64,000 nt of DNA from Sipunculus nudus (taxonomy: Eukaryota; Annelida; Sipuncula; Golfingiida; Sipunculidae): NCBI GenBank assembly GCA_026874595.1, contig CM049317.1, positions 40,074,401 to 40,138,400 on the forward strand, read 5' to 3'. Shown here one piece after another: positions 36,985 to 49,359 of this stretch; position 1 is the stretch's first letter; each line of letters begins with the position of its first letter. The notes beneath the pieces were generated by a model. The model saw only the letters and a list, made by a program, of their open reading frames with translations, had not been told where the DNA came from and made no database searches. The translations under genes were made by a program, and so were the position numbers.

Positions 36985-39340
36985 TAACACAATTTAATGA
37001 CATGAAGAACAACAAATTATATAAAAGTTTTATTTCACATGTCAGAAATAAGAGTAATTAGTATATGTGTGGCCCTATTTGACCGCAGGTAATGCACGCT
37101 GATGTCGCGTGATTAGGGAATTCCCAATAAAATGTGCATACATCACCCTCGTTTGCAGCATAGTTATATTACTTGCAATCGGAATAAAACTGGCTCGTTA
37201 TAACTTATATGAATTTCTTTTATGAACTTATACTCATTTACCACTCGAACACAAGTCTGAGTAGACTTTCATGCACAGTATACAAAATTTAGCAGGTAAA
37301 ATTCCTTAACTGCCCAAGATAGTGCGCCGACGAGGGTCGCTTCCCAGGAGTCGCTGTCTGAGTGGTGAAGCGTTAATTGCTTGTGTAAGGAAGACCGCCA
37401 ATGCGCGAGACAACATCCCTTTGATAATTAATTACATAGCAAAACCAAAGGGGTGCAAGGCTCAAATCACAATCCTTTGATGATTAATTAGTACGCTAAA
37501 TCAAAACACACCTTAACCAAACGAGTGACCGTTACAAACTCCGCATGAATGGTTATACAATGTTAATTGTGACAAAAAGAACAAAATCAGTTAACGATAA
37601 AACCATTTAATGAAGTGAAGAACAACAAATTATATATAAGTTTAATTTCACATGTCAGAAATAAGAGTAATTAGTATATGTGTGGCCCCGGTTGTCCTAA
37701 GATAATGCACGCTGAGGTCACGTGACTTGGGAATTCTCAATAAAATGTGCATACATTACCCTTGTTTGCAGCATAGTTATATTACTTGCAATCGGAATAA
37801 AACTGGCACTTTGAGAGAGATGACATCGTATGGATAGGTATACTGAATTATAAAAGGTAAGTTTTCTGCCCATCTTTTAAGAATGCCAATAATACTGCGA
37901 ATGTTTTACGCAAGGCGATAATTTGCGGTAATGGGTCATACACGGCCCGGTTTGGGCTTAGGCCAAGGATAGTTTAAGTTGCATTTTTTTAATGTTGGGA
38001 TGCTACTCAGACATATGAAAACCATTTTTGAGCAATATATATATTTTTAATAGTCACCCTAGTACTACATTCATATCAGTAATGGGGATTCCTTTGATAA
38101 CACTAAAAAAGGTGCAAAGTTCTGGTTGCTCCATTCAATACTGTCATGTCATAACAAGGCAAGATGGCGATCGGCACGAAACCGCGAGCCTGACAGCTGA
38201 GCTCCGAGGTTTGTTCTTCTTTATAGAAAAAATATAGTAAAATAATTTTCAGAAAACTACGTTTACGAAATAAAACAGATTCCGAATTATTTGAGAAAAT
38301 ACGGTATGTATATATCTCTGATAGTTTTGTTGTATACAAGACGTGGTGGTGCCAGCTACAATCATTTTTGTGTTGTGTGCACCCATGCCAGAATTTCAGC
38401 AGTGATGTTTGTGTTATTGTTTCTTATTCAAAATGTTTAGTACTTGCATTGTTCATATTTATGAAAAAAGTAATGGTTCAGCATTGAAGCGTTATACCTT
38501 GTTTATATCCCAATGCACATGTTCGCATTAGGCCTGTAGGCCTTGTTAAATATATATTAATTATGAATGTTTTCCTAGAAGCACTGTTGAAATAACTTTC
38601 ATATGCTTTATGTGTTTGGAATTAAGTTATTTAAGTCTGAAATTTGAAAGCAATTTATATATTCAGTTGTGTATTATTGCAGATGTAAAACTTTAAAAAA
38701 ATTTGGTATAATAAAAGTTAGGAAATAATTGACACTTCATATATTATCAGCTTTGTTTGTCTACCAGTCTGTCTGTCCTTAAAGTATGTATATACACTAT
38801 AATAATACAGATATATTGTAACTCCCACCACTCCACAACCCCACCACCACCACCAAGTCCTTCCATCTGTGGACTGTGGGCATTAGTTATATTTCAACTG
38901 TATACATTTCATAAAATAAAAAAAATATATATATTTAATATTATATCTTATAAAAAAAATAGATTCAATTGAATAAATGTGTAAACTACTGAAATGTCAA
39001 CAGTTAATCAAAAAGCCAACTAATGATCATGGTAATAGTACAGATTATTTGTTCACAAACTGCTCAGATGCTTCAGTTTCAACATTAGGAAACACATGGT
39101 CAGGTCACAAAATATTATTTGCAACAATTTCTTGCACATCAATATAAACCAATCATATAAAAAAAACAATGGCCTATATTACCTCTTCCTCTTACACTTT
39201 ATCTCTATTTGATATTATTTTAGATTTTTACCTTCAAGGTCAACTTCAGCTGAGCACAGTGACCCATGGGTCCCTTGTTTTTAATTATCATTATTATAAC
39301 TGCTATATATCACCAATATCAGTTATATATTATATATATA

Positions 39341-39706
39341 TGTAACCTGACACACAAAAGCGTTCTTACTGGCCTTGCTAGTGAAGCTTGCTTTATTAGC
39401 GAAGCGGTAGAACGTCTGACTTGTGTGTCACAGGTTATGGGTTTGAACCCACATTCGGGCCTGGTTTCTATTTTCACCCATTACAATGGTGGCAGCGGTG
39501 GGATCCGGGGAGTTGGTGTTGTGGCATGATGCCCAACCCAGTTCACGTGTGTGACCCCCGGGTAGATTCCCACGTTCTGGGGACAGAACGTTCTCGGAGA
39601 GGGGGTGAATGTAACCGGACACACAAAAGCATTCTTACTGGCCTTGCTAGTGAAGCTTGCTTTATTAGCGAAGCGGTAGAACGTCTGACTTGTGTGTCAC
39701 AGGTTA
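39341..39706 (+). mobile_element. TRIM-like element with 97-bp terminal direct repeats
   Basis: A 97-bp sequence starting TGTAACC at 39341-39437 recurs at 39610-39706 with about two differences. TGG follows the left repeat at once (primer-binding-site-like). The purine tract GGAGAGGGGG precedes the right repeat (polypurine-tract-like). The left repeat and following bases also hold A-box-like TAGCGAAGCGG and B-box-like GGGTTTGAACCC, so a SINE origin is possible. The repeat ends GGTTA instead of CA. Confidence 0.5.
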
Positions 39707-39728
39707 CGGTTGGTTATAGTTATATATA

Positions 39729-40701
39729 CAGTGAAACTCCTACTTGCAGACAAGTCAGTATGGCGGACAACTCACTAATGAGGACACTAAATCTTAGTCC
39801 CTTCAATTTTGCCTCTATATTATGTTTAATGTCAACTTAGTACAGTGGACAACTCACTATTCCGGACAACAGACAAACTTTTCCGTCCTGCCAGCATATA
39901 TCTAATCCATATTACAACCCTCTAAAGAGGACAGACATTGGGACTTCTTTTTTGTTTAAATATTTTCCAGGAGATAGGGTTCCTAGGGCATGACCTTGTA
40001 TGACCTTTTTTGGTCAAAGGGATAGCCCAGGGACAAACGTAATTTGGTGAACTTTGGAATGCTATATGTAAATATACAGTATCAAAATTGTTGTTTAATT
40101 CTATTAATGTGTTGATACGACAATCATTATTAAATTAAGATTGGCAGGTCAATTAGTAAAAAAAGCATTCAAACTGAAACAGCTTTTCATTGAACAAGGC
40201 CACCATCAAAGACTGCCATAGGTTCTTTGTGATCTGCGTCCGGCCCATGGAGCTGTAATTATAGTTTGTGACAGTTTACACTTTGTTATGGTGAATGCGA
40301 GGTGAAAACTATCCTTTTACAAATAATCATGCTGTCCGGATGCTGTCAATAATCAATGGCAAGTGCAACCATCCATGAAATGCCGCTTGCTCAGAACATG
40401 AAGCATGGTACGCCGAAGTGAAACTGCCAAGATTATTTTGCGAGGCCTACTTGGTGTTTGTCTTTTCTTAAATATTTATATTTTATAAATTGCATGTGCA
40501 TATTAAAGCTAATTTGAAAATGATTTAAATCAAATTTATGTAACCTTTTTCAAATAAGGTGTACATTTAATGAAAACAGGAAATCAGAAACATTCAATGA
40601 CGAATTGATGCAGTATGCCAAACTCCTCTAAACAGGACAACTCACTAATATGGACAAAATCCTCCAGTCCCTTGAGTGTCCGGCTTAGAGGAGTTTCACT
40701 G
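39729..40701. mobile_element. pogo/Tigger-like MITE, 973 bp
   Basis: The ends are CAGTGAAACTCCT and AGGAGTTTCACTG, flanked by TA at 39727-39728 and 40702-40703. Subterminal GACAACTCACTA occurs several times (39767, 39848, 40637). CAGT termini with TA duplication fit the pogo/Tigger branch of Tc1/mariner. No transposase frame is present. Confidence 0.72.
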
Positions 40702-40974
40702 TATTATAAAGCAAAGAAGCGTACTGATACATACACAGATCATACATACACAGTATTTCCCAAGCTGGTACAGGAATATTTTGAGTTCAGTCAGTTGCCA
40801 TTTGAGCCTATATAGTTAAAGAATATATATTGATCAAGTTATTTTGATATGTAACAAGTTTAAATTATTAGGGCCCTACTTGAAACTTGATGAACTTGAG
40901 CTAATTTGCATGAACTATGTTGCCACCTACATTAGTTGCCTGTGCAAGGACTTATTGTCAACATGTCAGTCGGC

Positions 40975-42865
40975 TGAGCATCATGACCCATCTGTCACTT
41001 GAGTGATGCTTTGACACCATCCTTGTAGCATCTCCGCTGACCTCCAGTGGATCTTTTACCAGACACCAGTTCTCCATACAAATGTTGTTTTTGGGGTCTT
41101 GTATCTGGCATGCCACAAACGTGACCTGCCCATCGCATGTGTTAAGACCTCAGTGTCTGGAACTTTGTCTTGCCATCTAATGTCCATCAGTCAACAGAGG
41201 CAGGCCAGGTGAAAGTAATTCAGTTGTTTGGCATGTCTTGCATAAGCAGCCCATGTCTCGCAGCCATACAGCAGGGTAGTGGTGGCTACTAGCTGCCTTG
41301 TAGACTTGGATATTGGTTTCAAGATGGATGCCTCCAATCTCCCAGACGTTGGTGGGGAGTCTGCCAAAAGCAATGCTGGCTTTTGCTACTCTGCTGTCGA
41401 CCTCGTCATCTATGTTTGCTGTTTTTGACAATGTGCTCCCCAGATATGTGAATTTGTCCACCAACTTTGATTTGATCCATGCACCATAATGGAGGGTTCA
41501 TCATATTGCTTTCTTGATGCTGGTTGGTGCATCACTTCAGTCTTCTTTATGCTGATTGTAATCCCAAAGTTGTCATATACACGGGAAAACTTGTGCTGCA
41601 CGTTTGATTCTGAAGATGCATGCAGGGTGCAGTCGTCAGCAAAGAGCAGGTCACGGATTATGGTTGTCCTGAATTATGTGACAGCATAGTCTTCTGTGAT
41701 TGAGGAGCTTCCCATCTAACACAGACTCCAGGATCATCCTTGTTAAAAGCGTCCAGTAGCATGGCAAAAAATGCTGTACAGTGTTGGAGTTAGTACTCAG
41801 CCTTGTTTTACGCTGTTGCTTACTTGGAAGTCAAAGATGCCTCACTATTATCAAGGATGCACCATCATGCCATCGTGAAACTGGCGGATGATGGTGATGA
41901 ACCGGTCAGGACATCCAAACTTACCCATGATCTTCCAGAATCTGTCACAGCTGACAGTGTCAAATGCCTTTGTTAGGTCGACAAATGTGATATACAGGTC
42001 CTGGTATTGTTCTTGGCATATCTCTTGGAGTTGACGAGCGGCAAAGATCATGTCAACTGTACCAGGACCAGCATGAAAACCACATTGACTCTCTGGTAGT
42101 CTGTCTTGCAGGTGTAGAGTGAGGTGATTGAGGAGCTTTTTAGCAAGGATCTTTCTGGCAATGCTAAGCAAAGAAATTCCTCTGTGGTTGTCACAGCTGT
42201 GTCTGTTTCCTTTGCGCCTGTATAGGTGGACAATGAAAGTGTCTTTGAATACTTGTGGCAATGTACTTTCCTCCCAAAAGTACAGGAACAATCTGGGTCT
42301 GCAGATCTTGCAGATCTTCAGCAGGAAAGGCATCAGAGCCTAGGGGTTTACCACATGAGAGCTGTTTAATGGCTTTTTCGACTTCTTGGACAGAGGGTAT
42401 GTTGTTGAGAGCATTGTTTGTTTCTGCTAGGGGCAGGCGAGCAATAGCATCATCATTGATGGAAGAGGGACCATTCAGAATTGACTTGAGGTGCTCTGCC
42501 TATTGGTCCAGGATCATAGCACGTTCAGTGATCAAGGCCTATCCATCAGCACTCAGGAGAGGAGATGTGCCAGATGACTGCAGGCCATTCACAGCTTTTA
42601 GAGCATCATAGATTCGTTTAGAGTCATGTCTATCTGCGCATCTTTGGATCTCTGCTGATTTGTCTCTTAGCCAGGTATCTTGCATGTTGCGCAATTTATT
42701 CTGGACCAAACTGCAGATGTTTATGAAAGTCACTTTCTTTGAGGTTGAGGTGGGGTCCTGTTGGTACACAAAATGAAGCCTGTGTTTTTCTGTGAGGAGC
42801 TCTTGTGTCTGGTCATCGTTCTCATCAAACAAGTCCTGGCCCCTTTTAGTTGTTGGTCCAAGGAA
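40975..42865 (-). pseudogene. Decayed non-LTR retrotransposon (LINE) reverse transcriptase
   Basis: Fragments of one LINE ORF2 lie in order on the minus strand in shifting frames. At 42832-42539 is a pre-RT segment. At 42333-41851 is the RT core with NHRGISLLS, QCGF..GPGTVDMIF, FVDLTKAFDTV and F.DGM. At 41632-41643 is the catalytic FADD. At 41601-41410 is [14 protein letters not shown]. At 41464-41177 is FTYLGSTLS followed by a YGCETW block. The final ~200 bp encode a diverged W.GHV..MPDTR motif. The endonuclease domain is missing, consistent with 5' truncation, and stops and frameshifts break the frame. The RT would have copied the element RNA at a nicked target. It lies antisense in the large SPMIP11-like intron. 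The clade was not fixed. Confidence 0.85.
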
Positions 42866-43283
42866 CAGGTATACGTAGCGCTTTAAAGAATAACCAATAA
42901 AAAGAGGTCATAGTTCATATTAAACTGTTGTAACCTCCTGAACCTAATAAATGAAGAGTTACTAGAATAACAACGATGCCTGACTAGAACATAAGTCAGC
43001 CAATCACAGAGGATGTTATGACTGGCATTGGGTTTCATCTGTTAGTCCAACATACAGAAAATCAGGCAAAGACAAACAGCCCTTAAAATATAGGATGTGG
43101 GCCTGTAGGTTAAGCACTGTGTAAAGAGCATCACAGGGCAGTAAGGGAATTATTTGCAGCAAGCTTTGATTTTAGAGTGCATTTTTCTACTTCATTACCT
43201 CAAATAAAATTCTATCAGGAATAAAGGTCAATTAATTAGGACTTGTTAGGATTTATGATTTATGATTTCCTTTTTCCTTTCAG

Positions 43284-43419
43284 AACCTAAAGATTTCTTT
43301 AGGAGACCAGTCACAACATCACAAGAAATTGGTGTATGGCGAAAGGATGAGCTGTTAAAACAGAGAGAGCCTTGGACTTATGTACCTCGGCATGTCCATG
43401 TCAACAGTGAAATGACCAG
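43284..43419 (+). CDS. SPMIP11: SPMIP11/TEX49-like protein, exon 2
   Basis: A pyrimidine-rich tract ending in CAG (43265-43283) precedes this 136-bp exon, which ends at CCAG before a GTATGT donor (43420). Spliced to exon 1 it stays in frame and adds about 45 residues. The order of conserved residues FRRP..T.Q..GVW, then PW.YVPR, then NSEMTR parallels the C-terminal half of vertebrate TEX49 (FR.P.T..Q, W, PW, PRH, S.MTRF). The exon ends in phase 2 with AG, so the next exon should begin with a base completing Arg or Ser. The vertebrate proteins end within about 15 residues of this point, so one short last exon is expected. I could not identify it in the 20.6 kb that follow. The intron before this exon is 20,864 bp and is filled with mobile DNA. 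Confidence 0.8.
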
Positions 43420-44039
43420 GTATGTAGAATACCGTAATCAACATAATAAGCCCCCTGGCTGGACTAGCGCTGGCCATAGAAACTGGTTAGCCACTGTGGC
43501 TAATTAGGTGGGAAAATCATTAGCCACTGCTCACTTCGGTTAGCCACAGGAAATGTTTAATGAATTTTATCTTTTCAGCTGATTAATACATTACATATTG
43601 TTGATCATAGCAATAGGCAGCAATTCTAAAACATTTAATCAGTAATAAGCAGTAATAAAAAAAATTATGAATAATAGTAATAGTAAGAGGATAATAAATT
43701 AATTGCTATAACTTTTAATTACTATTACTGGCCTATGGGTTTACTGTGGTGATGAATCCTCGGTCAGGTCTTAATTTACAGTGACTGACTGCTTTCCTCC
43801 AATAGGGGTATCTAGCATAACCAGTAAATTAACAAGATGGCCCATCAAACCTGATAATTAATGGTGGATGGCCTGTTGCCATCCAGGCACATGGCTGTTC
43901 AGTATTTAAGGAAGTGCTGTCTGAAACAATGGGCAGGTTCTTCTTTTGTACTCGTGAAATTAACCTACCTTAGATTGTAACATATGTGATTCAACTCACC
44001 TAGGTTTGGAAAAAGATTTCACTTAAAAGCACCAACATT
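43420..44039. other. Intronic sequence after exon 2; TTAGCC repeats
   Basis: Directly after the exon 2 donor, GTTAGCCACT-type phrases recur (43486-43545). No further exon, promoter or RNA gene is recognised. Confidence 0.4.
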
Positions 44040-45135
44040 GATTCTAGTAAACAAAAATTAACTCTGCTATGATTGGTCAAAGGTTGGGCATGGGAATTTA
44101 GCCAGTTGCTCATTGGTCAAAGTGCATTACTCATTACACATTTGACCCACTCTAATGAATAAAGCATACTGGGTAACCATGTTTATTGATTAAAGTATGT
44201 ATAATTGTCCAGCAGTTATCCAATGATGTGGACACCAGTGGTAACACAGGTTAATATACGACAATATATATCCTTCTGTTTAAATGAGGAAGCCCTGCAG
44301 TCAAACTACAGGTCATTTGGCAGTATTCATCCAAGCTAACATGAAAAATATACTTCTCGAATTAAGTTTGTTCTTCTTTTAGTATTTTCATCTTTGTGTA
44401 GTAAGTAATACCAAAATAGGAGGAAATTTATACTAACAATAGCCATGGCACCTACAGCTTTTCATAATACCATTATAATAATGGTTAGTAGTAATAGGAA
44501 ATCAATAGTAATACTTATAGTAATACACTCTGTTACTGAAAGCTGAAATAAGCCCTATGTGTGACTAAATGACATTATTTTGGTAGTACCGACATTTCTC
44601 TTTTGGCACCATTTCTGTGTGATCGGTCCAATTGGTGGCATCATTCACAACGTGCTCAGACGATGGCCGTCCGTTATCAGAAAGTGTGAAGAATTCTGTT
44701 ATCTTTACTGACATTACTTCTTCCTCACAAATCAGGTTATATGTCCATACATGATGCTGTCTCTGGGAACACGCGAAACAACCTTTAGCAGTTAAAGGTT
44801 AGCTCAAGAACTTCTCCTTTCAAGGAAAGCATATATTTTGCTGGATATAGCGGCGGGTGTTACAATACCATAAGGCCGTATATTAACCACTGACGAAAAT
44901 CTTTGATAGATGCCGGCTAATTACACTTTAATCAGGAAAACATTACCCAGTACGCTTTATTTATTACGGTGTGTGAAATCAATCGCGGTATATTGTCATA
45001 TATTGATACGTAAACCTGGTCACAACTTACAGATGATCAGCTTAATATACCTTCTGTCCAATGAGCGCTAAGCTAAGGTCTATGCTCAACTACCGACCAA
45101 TAAGAGCAGAGTTAGTTTTGTTTTAAAAGAATAAA
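44040..45135. mobile_element. Foldback/MITE-like element with long imperfect inverted arms
   Basis: AACAAAAATTAACTCTGC, ATTGGTCAAAGGTTG and CTCATTGG at 44049-44120 pair with their inverses at 45055-45125. Farther in, AATGAATAAAGCATACTGGG and TTGATTAAAG (44155-44195) pair with 44915-44965. The arms are imperfect and the exact ends and target duplication are uncertain. No coding frame is seen. Confidence 0.55.
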
Positions 45136-45359
45136 GGGCATCTGTCAGAGAATTCTCGGAGAGCCAGAGCATTATTATGGCTGTTCACACAATGTTAGTT
45201 GAACATAGACATCTCAAAATATTCTCCTTGAATTCTTTGTGGATTCTCGGACTTTTAGACAGACCCACATTAATGTGGTTTCATGTCAGTTTCTCAGCTG
45301 TGATTCCATCTAGTGTCCCAAAACCTGGTGTGTTTATTAATCACAAGTGGATGCCCTAT

Positions 45360-46475
45360 AGTAATCACCCTGTCTGTCTGTTTGTTCATCTGTCTGTCTG
45401 TCTGTCCATCCGTCCATCCACACAAATTTGTTTCCAGATGATAAGTCCAGGTTGGAATGACATATGGATTTCAGACATGACTTACGCATGGCCCATCACT
45501 AAAGAAAGAACCTGTATGATTTTAGGGTCATGAGGTCAAAGGTCAAGGACACAAGACTCACTTATTAAAAAAGATTATGGCTGCATTTTAAGCAAAGCTT
45601 TTCATCCCAAACTTTCCATCTTGCAAATTTAGCTGACTTGTCAGTATAAGGAGAGCATAAATAAATTTGGGGTCACAAGGTCAAAGGTTAATGTCACAGA
45701 GGCCGTCTGTTAGCAAATTAGTATCTAGATGATAACTCCAATTTAGTCTGACGTATTGGTTTCAAACTTAACTTATATATGCCTTACCACTAAAGTAAGA
45801 ACCCTGTCCATTTTAGGGTCGCAAGGTCAAAGGTAAAGGTCACAGAACCCATTTCTTTAAAAAGAATGTGTATGCATTTCAAGCCAAACTTTTCATCACA
45901 AACCTTCCATGTTCATGATATTACTCACCTGCCAACAGGGGAAAGATTCTATTCGATTTGGGGTCATAGGGTCAAAGGTCAAGGTCACAGGGCCCATCTA
46001 TTCACAAACTAGTTCATGGATGATAATTCTTTGGCTTTGGCTTGACAGATTGGCTTCAAACTTGATTTATTAATGACCCACCACTTATGTAAAAAAACAT
46101 TTTTGATTTTCAGGGTCCAGAGGTCAAAGGTGAAGGTCACAGGAGCCATATCTTTAAAATGATTATGGATGCAACTTTTCATCCCAAACATTCAATCTTT
46201 CACACATGGCTTACTTGTCCTAAGTGGAAGAAATCTGTAGATTTTAAGGTTACGTGGTCAGAGGTCAAGGTCACTGGAACTGCATTTTTTTAGAAGAATG
46301 TTACAATAATCTAAATGCTGCAAGTTCTGAAGTTAAGGGATAATAAGTTCTCAGATTTTTTGGTCACAAGGTCATTGGTTAAGGTCACAGGAATGTCATT
46401 CATAAAAATTTCTTTAAAAATATCCTAATAGACAAATACAGCTGAGAGTTGAGACCAATGGGTCCCTAGTTAACA
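45360..46475 (+). repeat. AGGTCA-rich array (about 145-bp units) ending in a family C-like tail
   Basis: After a CTGT-rich microsatellite (45368-45420), TCAAAGGTCAAGG or a close variant recurs near 45537, 45683, 45830, 45972, 46124, 46260 and 46374. Related units lie at 15880-16400. The block ends with CAGCTGAGA..GACCAATGGGTCCCTAGTT, a degenerate family C 3' end with CTAG. No gene is seen. Confidence 0.65.
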
Positions 46476-46833
46476 ACAAACTTGTTATACCCTGAACAGC
46501 TTGTAATTGCCTTGCGTCTTACAGTGATATTTACACTTTTGTTTGACATCACAGTGCTTTCTTTCATGGTGATTTAAGGAAGTCAATCAGCCCTAGTGAT
46601 GACTGAATAAACTTGTGACTAAAATAAAACTAAACCAAATGACAGTTTGCATATTCAGCATCTTAATAGTAATACCAGCATATTATTTAAGCATGTTACT
46701 TTAAATGCAAATAAACTGAAAGCTTGTGTAAACAAGCCAACACATTTTGATCGAAGCTCAGGTGGCATCAACCACTAATCATACATATAAATTGATAAAA
46801 ACAGATCCCATAAACCCAACAAGCCCAATTATC

Positions 46834-48175
46834 AGCTCAGCTGGCTGTAAGTCATCTGAGCTATAGCAATCACCCTTTGTCTGGCATCTGCCCGCTGCCC
46901 AGTTGTCCATCCATCTGGCCATCCAGCTGTCCGGCTGTTAACAGGGCACAAATCGTAACGGACAAGGTACAAATTGTATCTATTTTCCTGTGAACCTTAT
47001 ATTGAAAAGTATAGGGAGGTCTTTGGCAAGTCTTCTTTGAAACCTGAAATTAGGTAACTTTAAAAAAAAAAAAATAATGTTTGGATCTCTGGCACTTTTT
47101 TTCAGTAATCAATGCGGGCAGGCGTTTTTTTAGCTCAGCTGACTTTAAATCATATGAGCTATAGTCATGGTCTATTGTCCGTCGTCTGTCTGTCCGTCTG
47201 TCTGTAGATGTGGCACATTTCGAAACTGTAAGACCTAGGAATCCAAAATTCGGCATAATGTTAGATGTCTCCAAGATCTCCTACCAAGCCGAAATCTTGG
47301 TCTTAGTCTTTTAGTAAAAGCACTAAATAACAAAGGAAATTTTATCAAAATTGTATGATTTTATCTTCTTGAAAGAAATGTCCAAGCAGCTGGAGCTCAA
47401 AATTGGTAAGTTTCTGTTGAAAATCAAAATAAAATTCCTTGATGCGGGGTTTTAAAATTGACGCAGGCGGTGCCTGAGAACCATACCTTTTACTTTTTTT
47501 GGCCTTAGGTAAATTCTTATAATACCATGTCGAATACAGTCAGATAGGGCACAAATTGTATCTTTAAGACCTAAAATTTTCCAACACAACATCCAGGGAG
47601 ATCTTGGCAAATCCCACTGGAGACCTGCATTTGACAGGCCAAAATCATGATCTGAGTACCTTTAACGTCAGATTGGTACAAATTGTATGCATTAGGCCTA
47701 GGTCCTGGGCAAATCTCCTTTGAAATTTAAAATCAGGTCATGGTGACCTATATTCTGCAAGCTACTGGCCAGAAGCATGATTTTGAGCAGTTCAGACAGG
47801 GCATAAATTGGATCCATTGGCCCTGGACTCGTCTAACATGACATTCAGGGAAGTCCTTGGCAATTCTCCTCGGAAACCTGAAATTGGGTCATGATGACCT
47901 ATATTCTGGGAGCTATGGACCAGAAACATGATTTGAGCACCCAGACAGACAGGGTACAAATTGTATCCATTTTCCTTGGATCCCTCTATTGTGAAATCCT
48001 TGGGGGTCCTGGGCAGGTCTCCTATGAATCCTGAAATTTCTATTTTCTGTCAATTTTTCAAAATACTACCATTAGCCATAGGCTATTCTCACAGACAATA
48101 TATAACATTAATAAAAGAAATGAACACCCAGTCAAATTTAGCTGAGCATCATGGCCCATGGGTCATTTGTTTTTA
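46834..48175 (+). mobile_element. Family C elements C2 (5' part) and C3 (complete ends)
   Basis: Family C heads occur at 46834 (AGCTCAGCTGGCTGTAAGTC) and 47132 (AGCTCAGCTGACTTTAAATC), each followed by GTCCGTC-type sequence. A single 3' end, TAGCTGAGC then GGCCCATGGGTC and ATTTGTTTTT, lies at 48140-48175. The interior has loose units containing GGCACAAATTGTATC and CTCCTTTGAAACCTGAAAT. C2 appears truncated by C3. Confidence 0.55.
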
Positions 48176-49359
48176 TTTATACACTTTCATATGTGTAACC
48201 ATCTAAGGCAAATTACAAATGTTGTTTGACAAACTTGGCGAGTCTTTGCTGACCAATTGAGCCAGTGCACATATTGGCAGGCAGCTTAACCCAATGTTCC
48301 TCATGCGTGGTGTACAAAATGGGACAAGAGTTTTTCCTGCACATTCAGTGGAATCTGTGAATTGAAAATGCATATGAAGGTTTATAGAACAACAATCTAG
48401 GAAATCCAATTTGCTCTCGTCGCACAAACGCCCACTTTTATTCTGACAGCCTCACTATTATTGACAGATGATTGACAGTTTGTTTGCATAAAGTCTGCCT
48501 TCTAGCAGATAGAGAGCCAATCATAAACTTGTTGTAAAGGACATGCCTGCCTGTTCAATTTCACTGATAAAAATTTTATTTTAAGGTGAGAAAGATTGCC
48601 AGCCAACATTTTGAGCATGTATTGTTACGCAGGCCATTTTTGGAGGCCCAGGGGGAGAGCAGGGCTGCCTGGGCAGGGAAGCGGCCGGATGGATGCTCCC
48701 AGCGGTGTTGATGGGTCTGGGCGGTGGGTGAACAGGGAGGAATGGACGTAGGGTGTTGGGGGGGGGGGGGGGGGATTTTCTTGAAAATAATTCCATACAC
48801 CAGATTGTGTGGCTAATTAGTTTTGGAATTTACCAAGGGACAGTCATCCATTCAATTCTACCAGTCACCTTCAGTCATCCTTTAATGTCTCTCCAAAGAG
48901 ATACAAGACATTAATAAAGTTTAAATATTTAATATAGATCTGAGCCATAAACAAGCAATGAGGAATCACCTTATAAACCTGAGCTAACATTTCCAGCACC
49001 CCTGTCCACCTGTTTTTTCGTGATTTTTTTTTGCGACTCAAAGAATGTCAAATTTTTTTACCTTAGGGTAGAAAGAGGAAAAAGCATAATTTACTGTTAC
49101 GGGAATAACAGCCTACCTTATGTCATTTATCTGTAAAAAATGTCATTGGCCGTGAATGATAATCTATACAAATATTATTAACCTAAATATCCCAGCTAAA
49201 AATATTAAATCTACCTGCAATTTACAAAATTGCATTTTGTTACATTGCCCCCTCCTCAAAAATCTTATGCCATTATAGATGTTTGTTCAAATTGACACTC
49301 TGATATAAGATCATGTTTTGACTGTATGCTTGCCACAAGTGTAAGAGAAAGTGTAAGTT
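48176..49359. other. Unclassified block with GC-rich islet and G-run
   Basis: 48620-48760 is GC-rich (CAGGGCTGCCTGGGCAGGG and nearby) and is followed by a G-run (48759-48775). The rest is AT-rich. Open frames of 71-74 codons over the islet are proline-rich with no recognised family. Confidence 0.4.

Larger units (their letters stand above)
34302..38304. mobile_element. TIR element B1 (TA target site), non-coding, 4.0 kb
   Basis: The ends are C(T/C)GTATTTTCTCAAATAATTC and its inverse ending AAAATACGG. It is flanked by TA at 34300-34301 and 38305-38306, and the host family C text rejoins cleanly across one TA. TA duplication with these termini suggests the Tc1/mariner-pogo group. No transposase remains. 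A unit of about 600 bp (TTACTTGCAATCGGAATAAA onward) is present twice, at 34690 and 37164; the first is split by element E1. The sister copy is B2 (51400-57280). Confidence 0.75.
31390..39292 (+). mobile_element. Family C element C1 (interrupted)
   Basis: The 5' end is the near-palindrome AGCTCAGCTGACTATAAGTC followed by ATCTGAGCT and a GTCCGTC tract. The proposed 3' end has CAGCTGAGC, the perfect palindrome GACCCATGGGTC and CCTTGTTTTT (to 39292). It is split by a hAT relic (33250-34220) and by element B1 (34302-38304). Removing these rejoins repeat text seen elsewhere. The interior has recurring CAGACTGCCAACTG and GTTCACTCAGTGCAG units and several ATCACCTCATGGGTA-type copies at 32456-32550. 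That the two ends belong to one insertion is inferred. Confidence 0.5.

Noticed and set aside
39387-39460. A tRNA gene
   Set aside because: A- and B-box-like motifs are present, but the sequence does not fold into a cloverleaf with a proper acceptor stem, and it sits inside a duplicated 97-bp repeat.
44003-44060. Candidate third exon of the SPMIP11-like gene (AG then GTTTGGAAAAAG)
   Set aside because: It restores the reading frame but has a weak pyrimidine tract and encodes no residues like the expected C-terminus.
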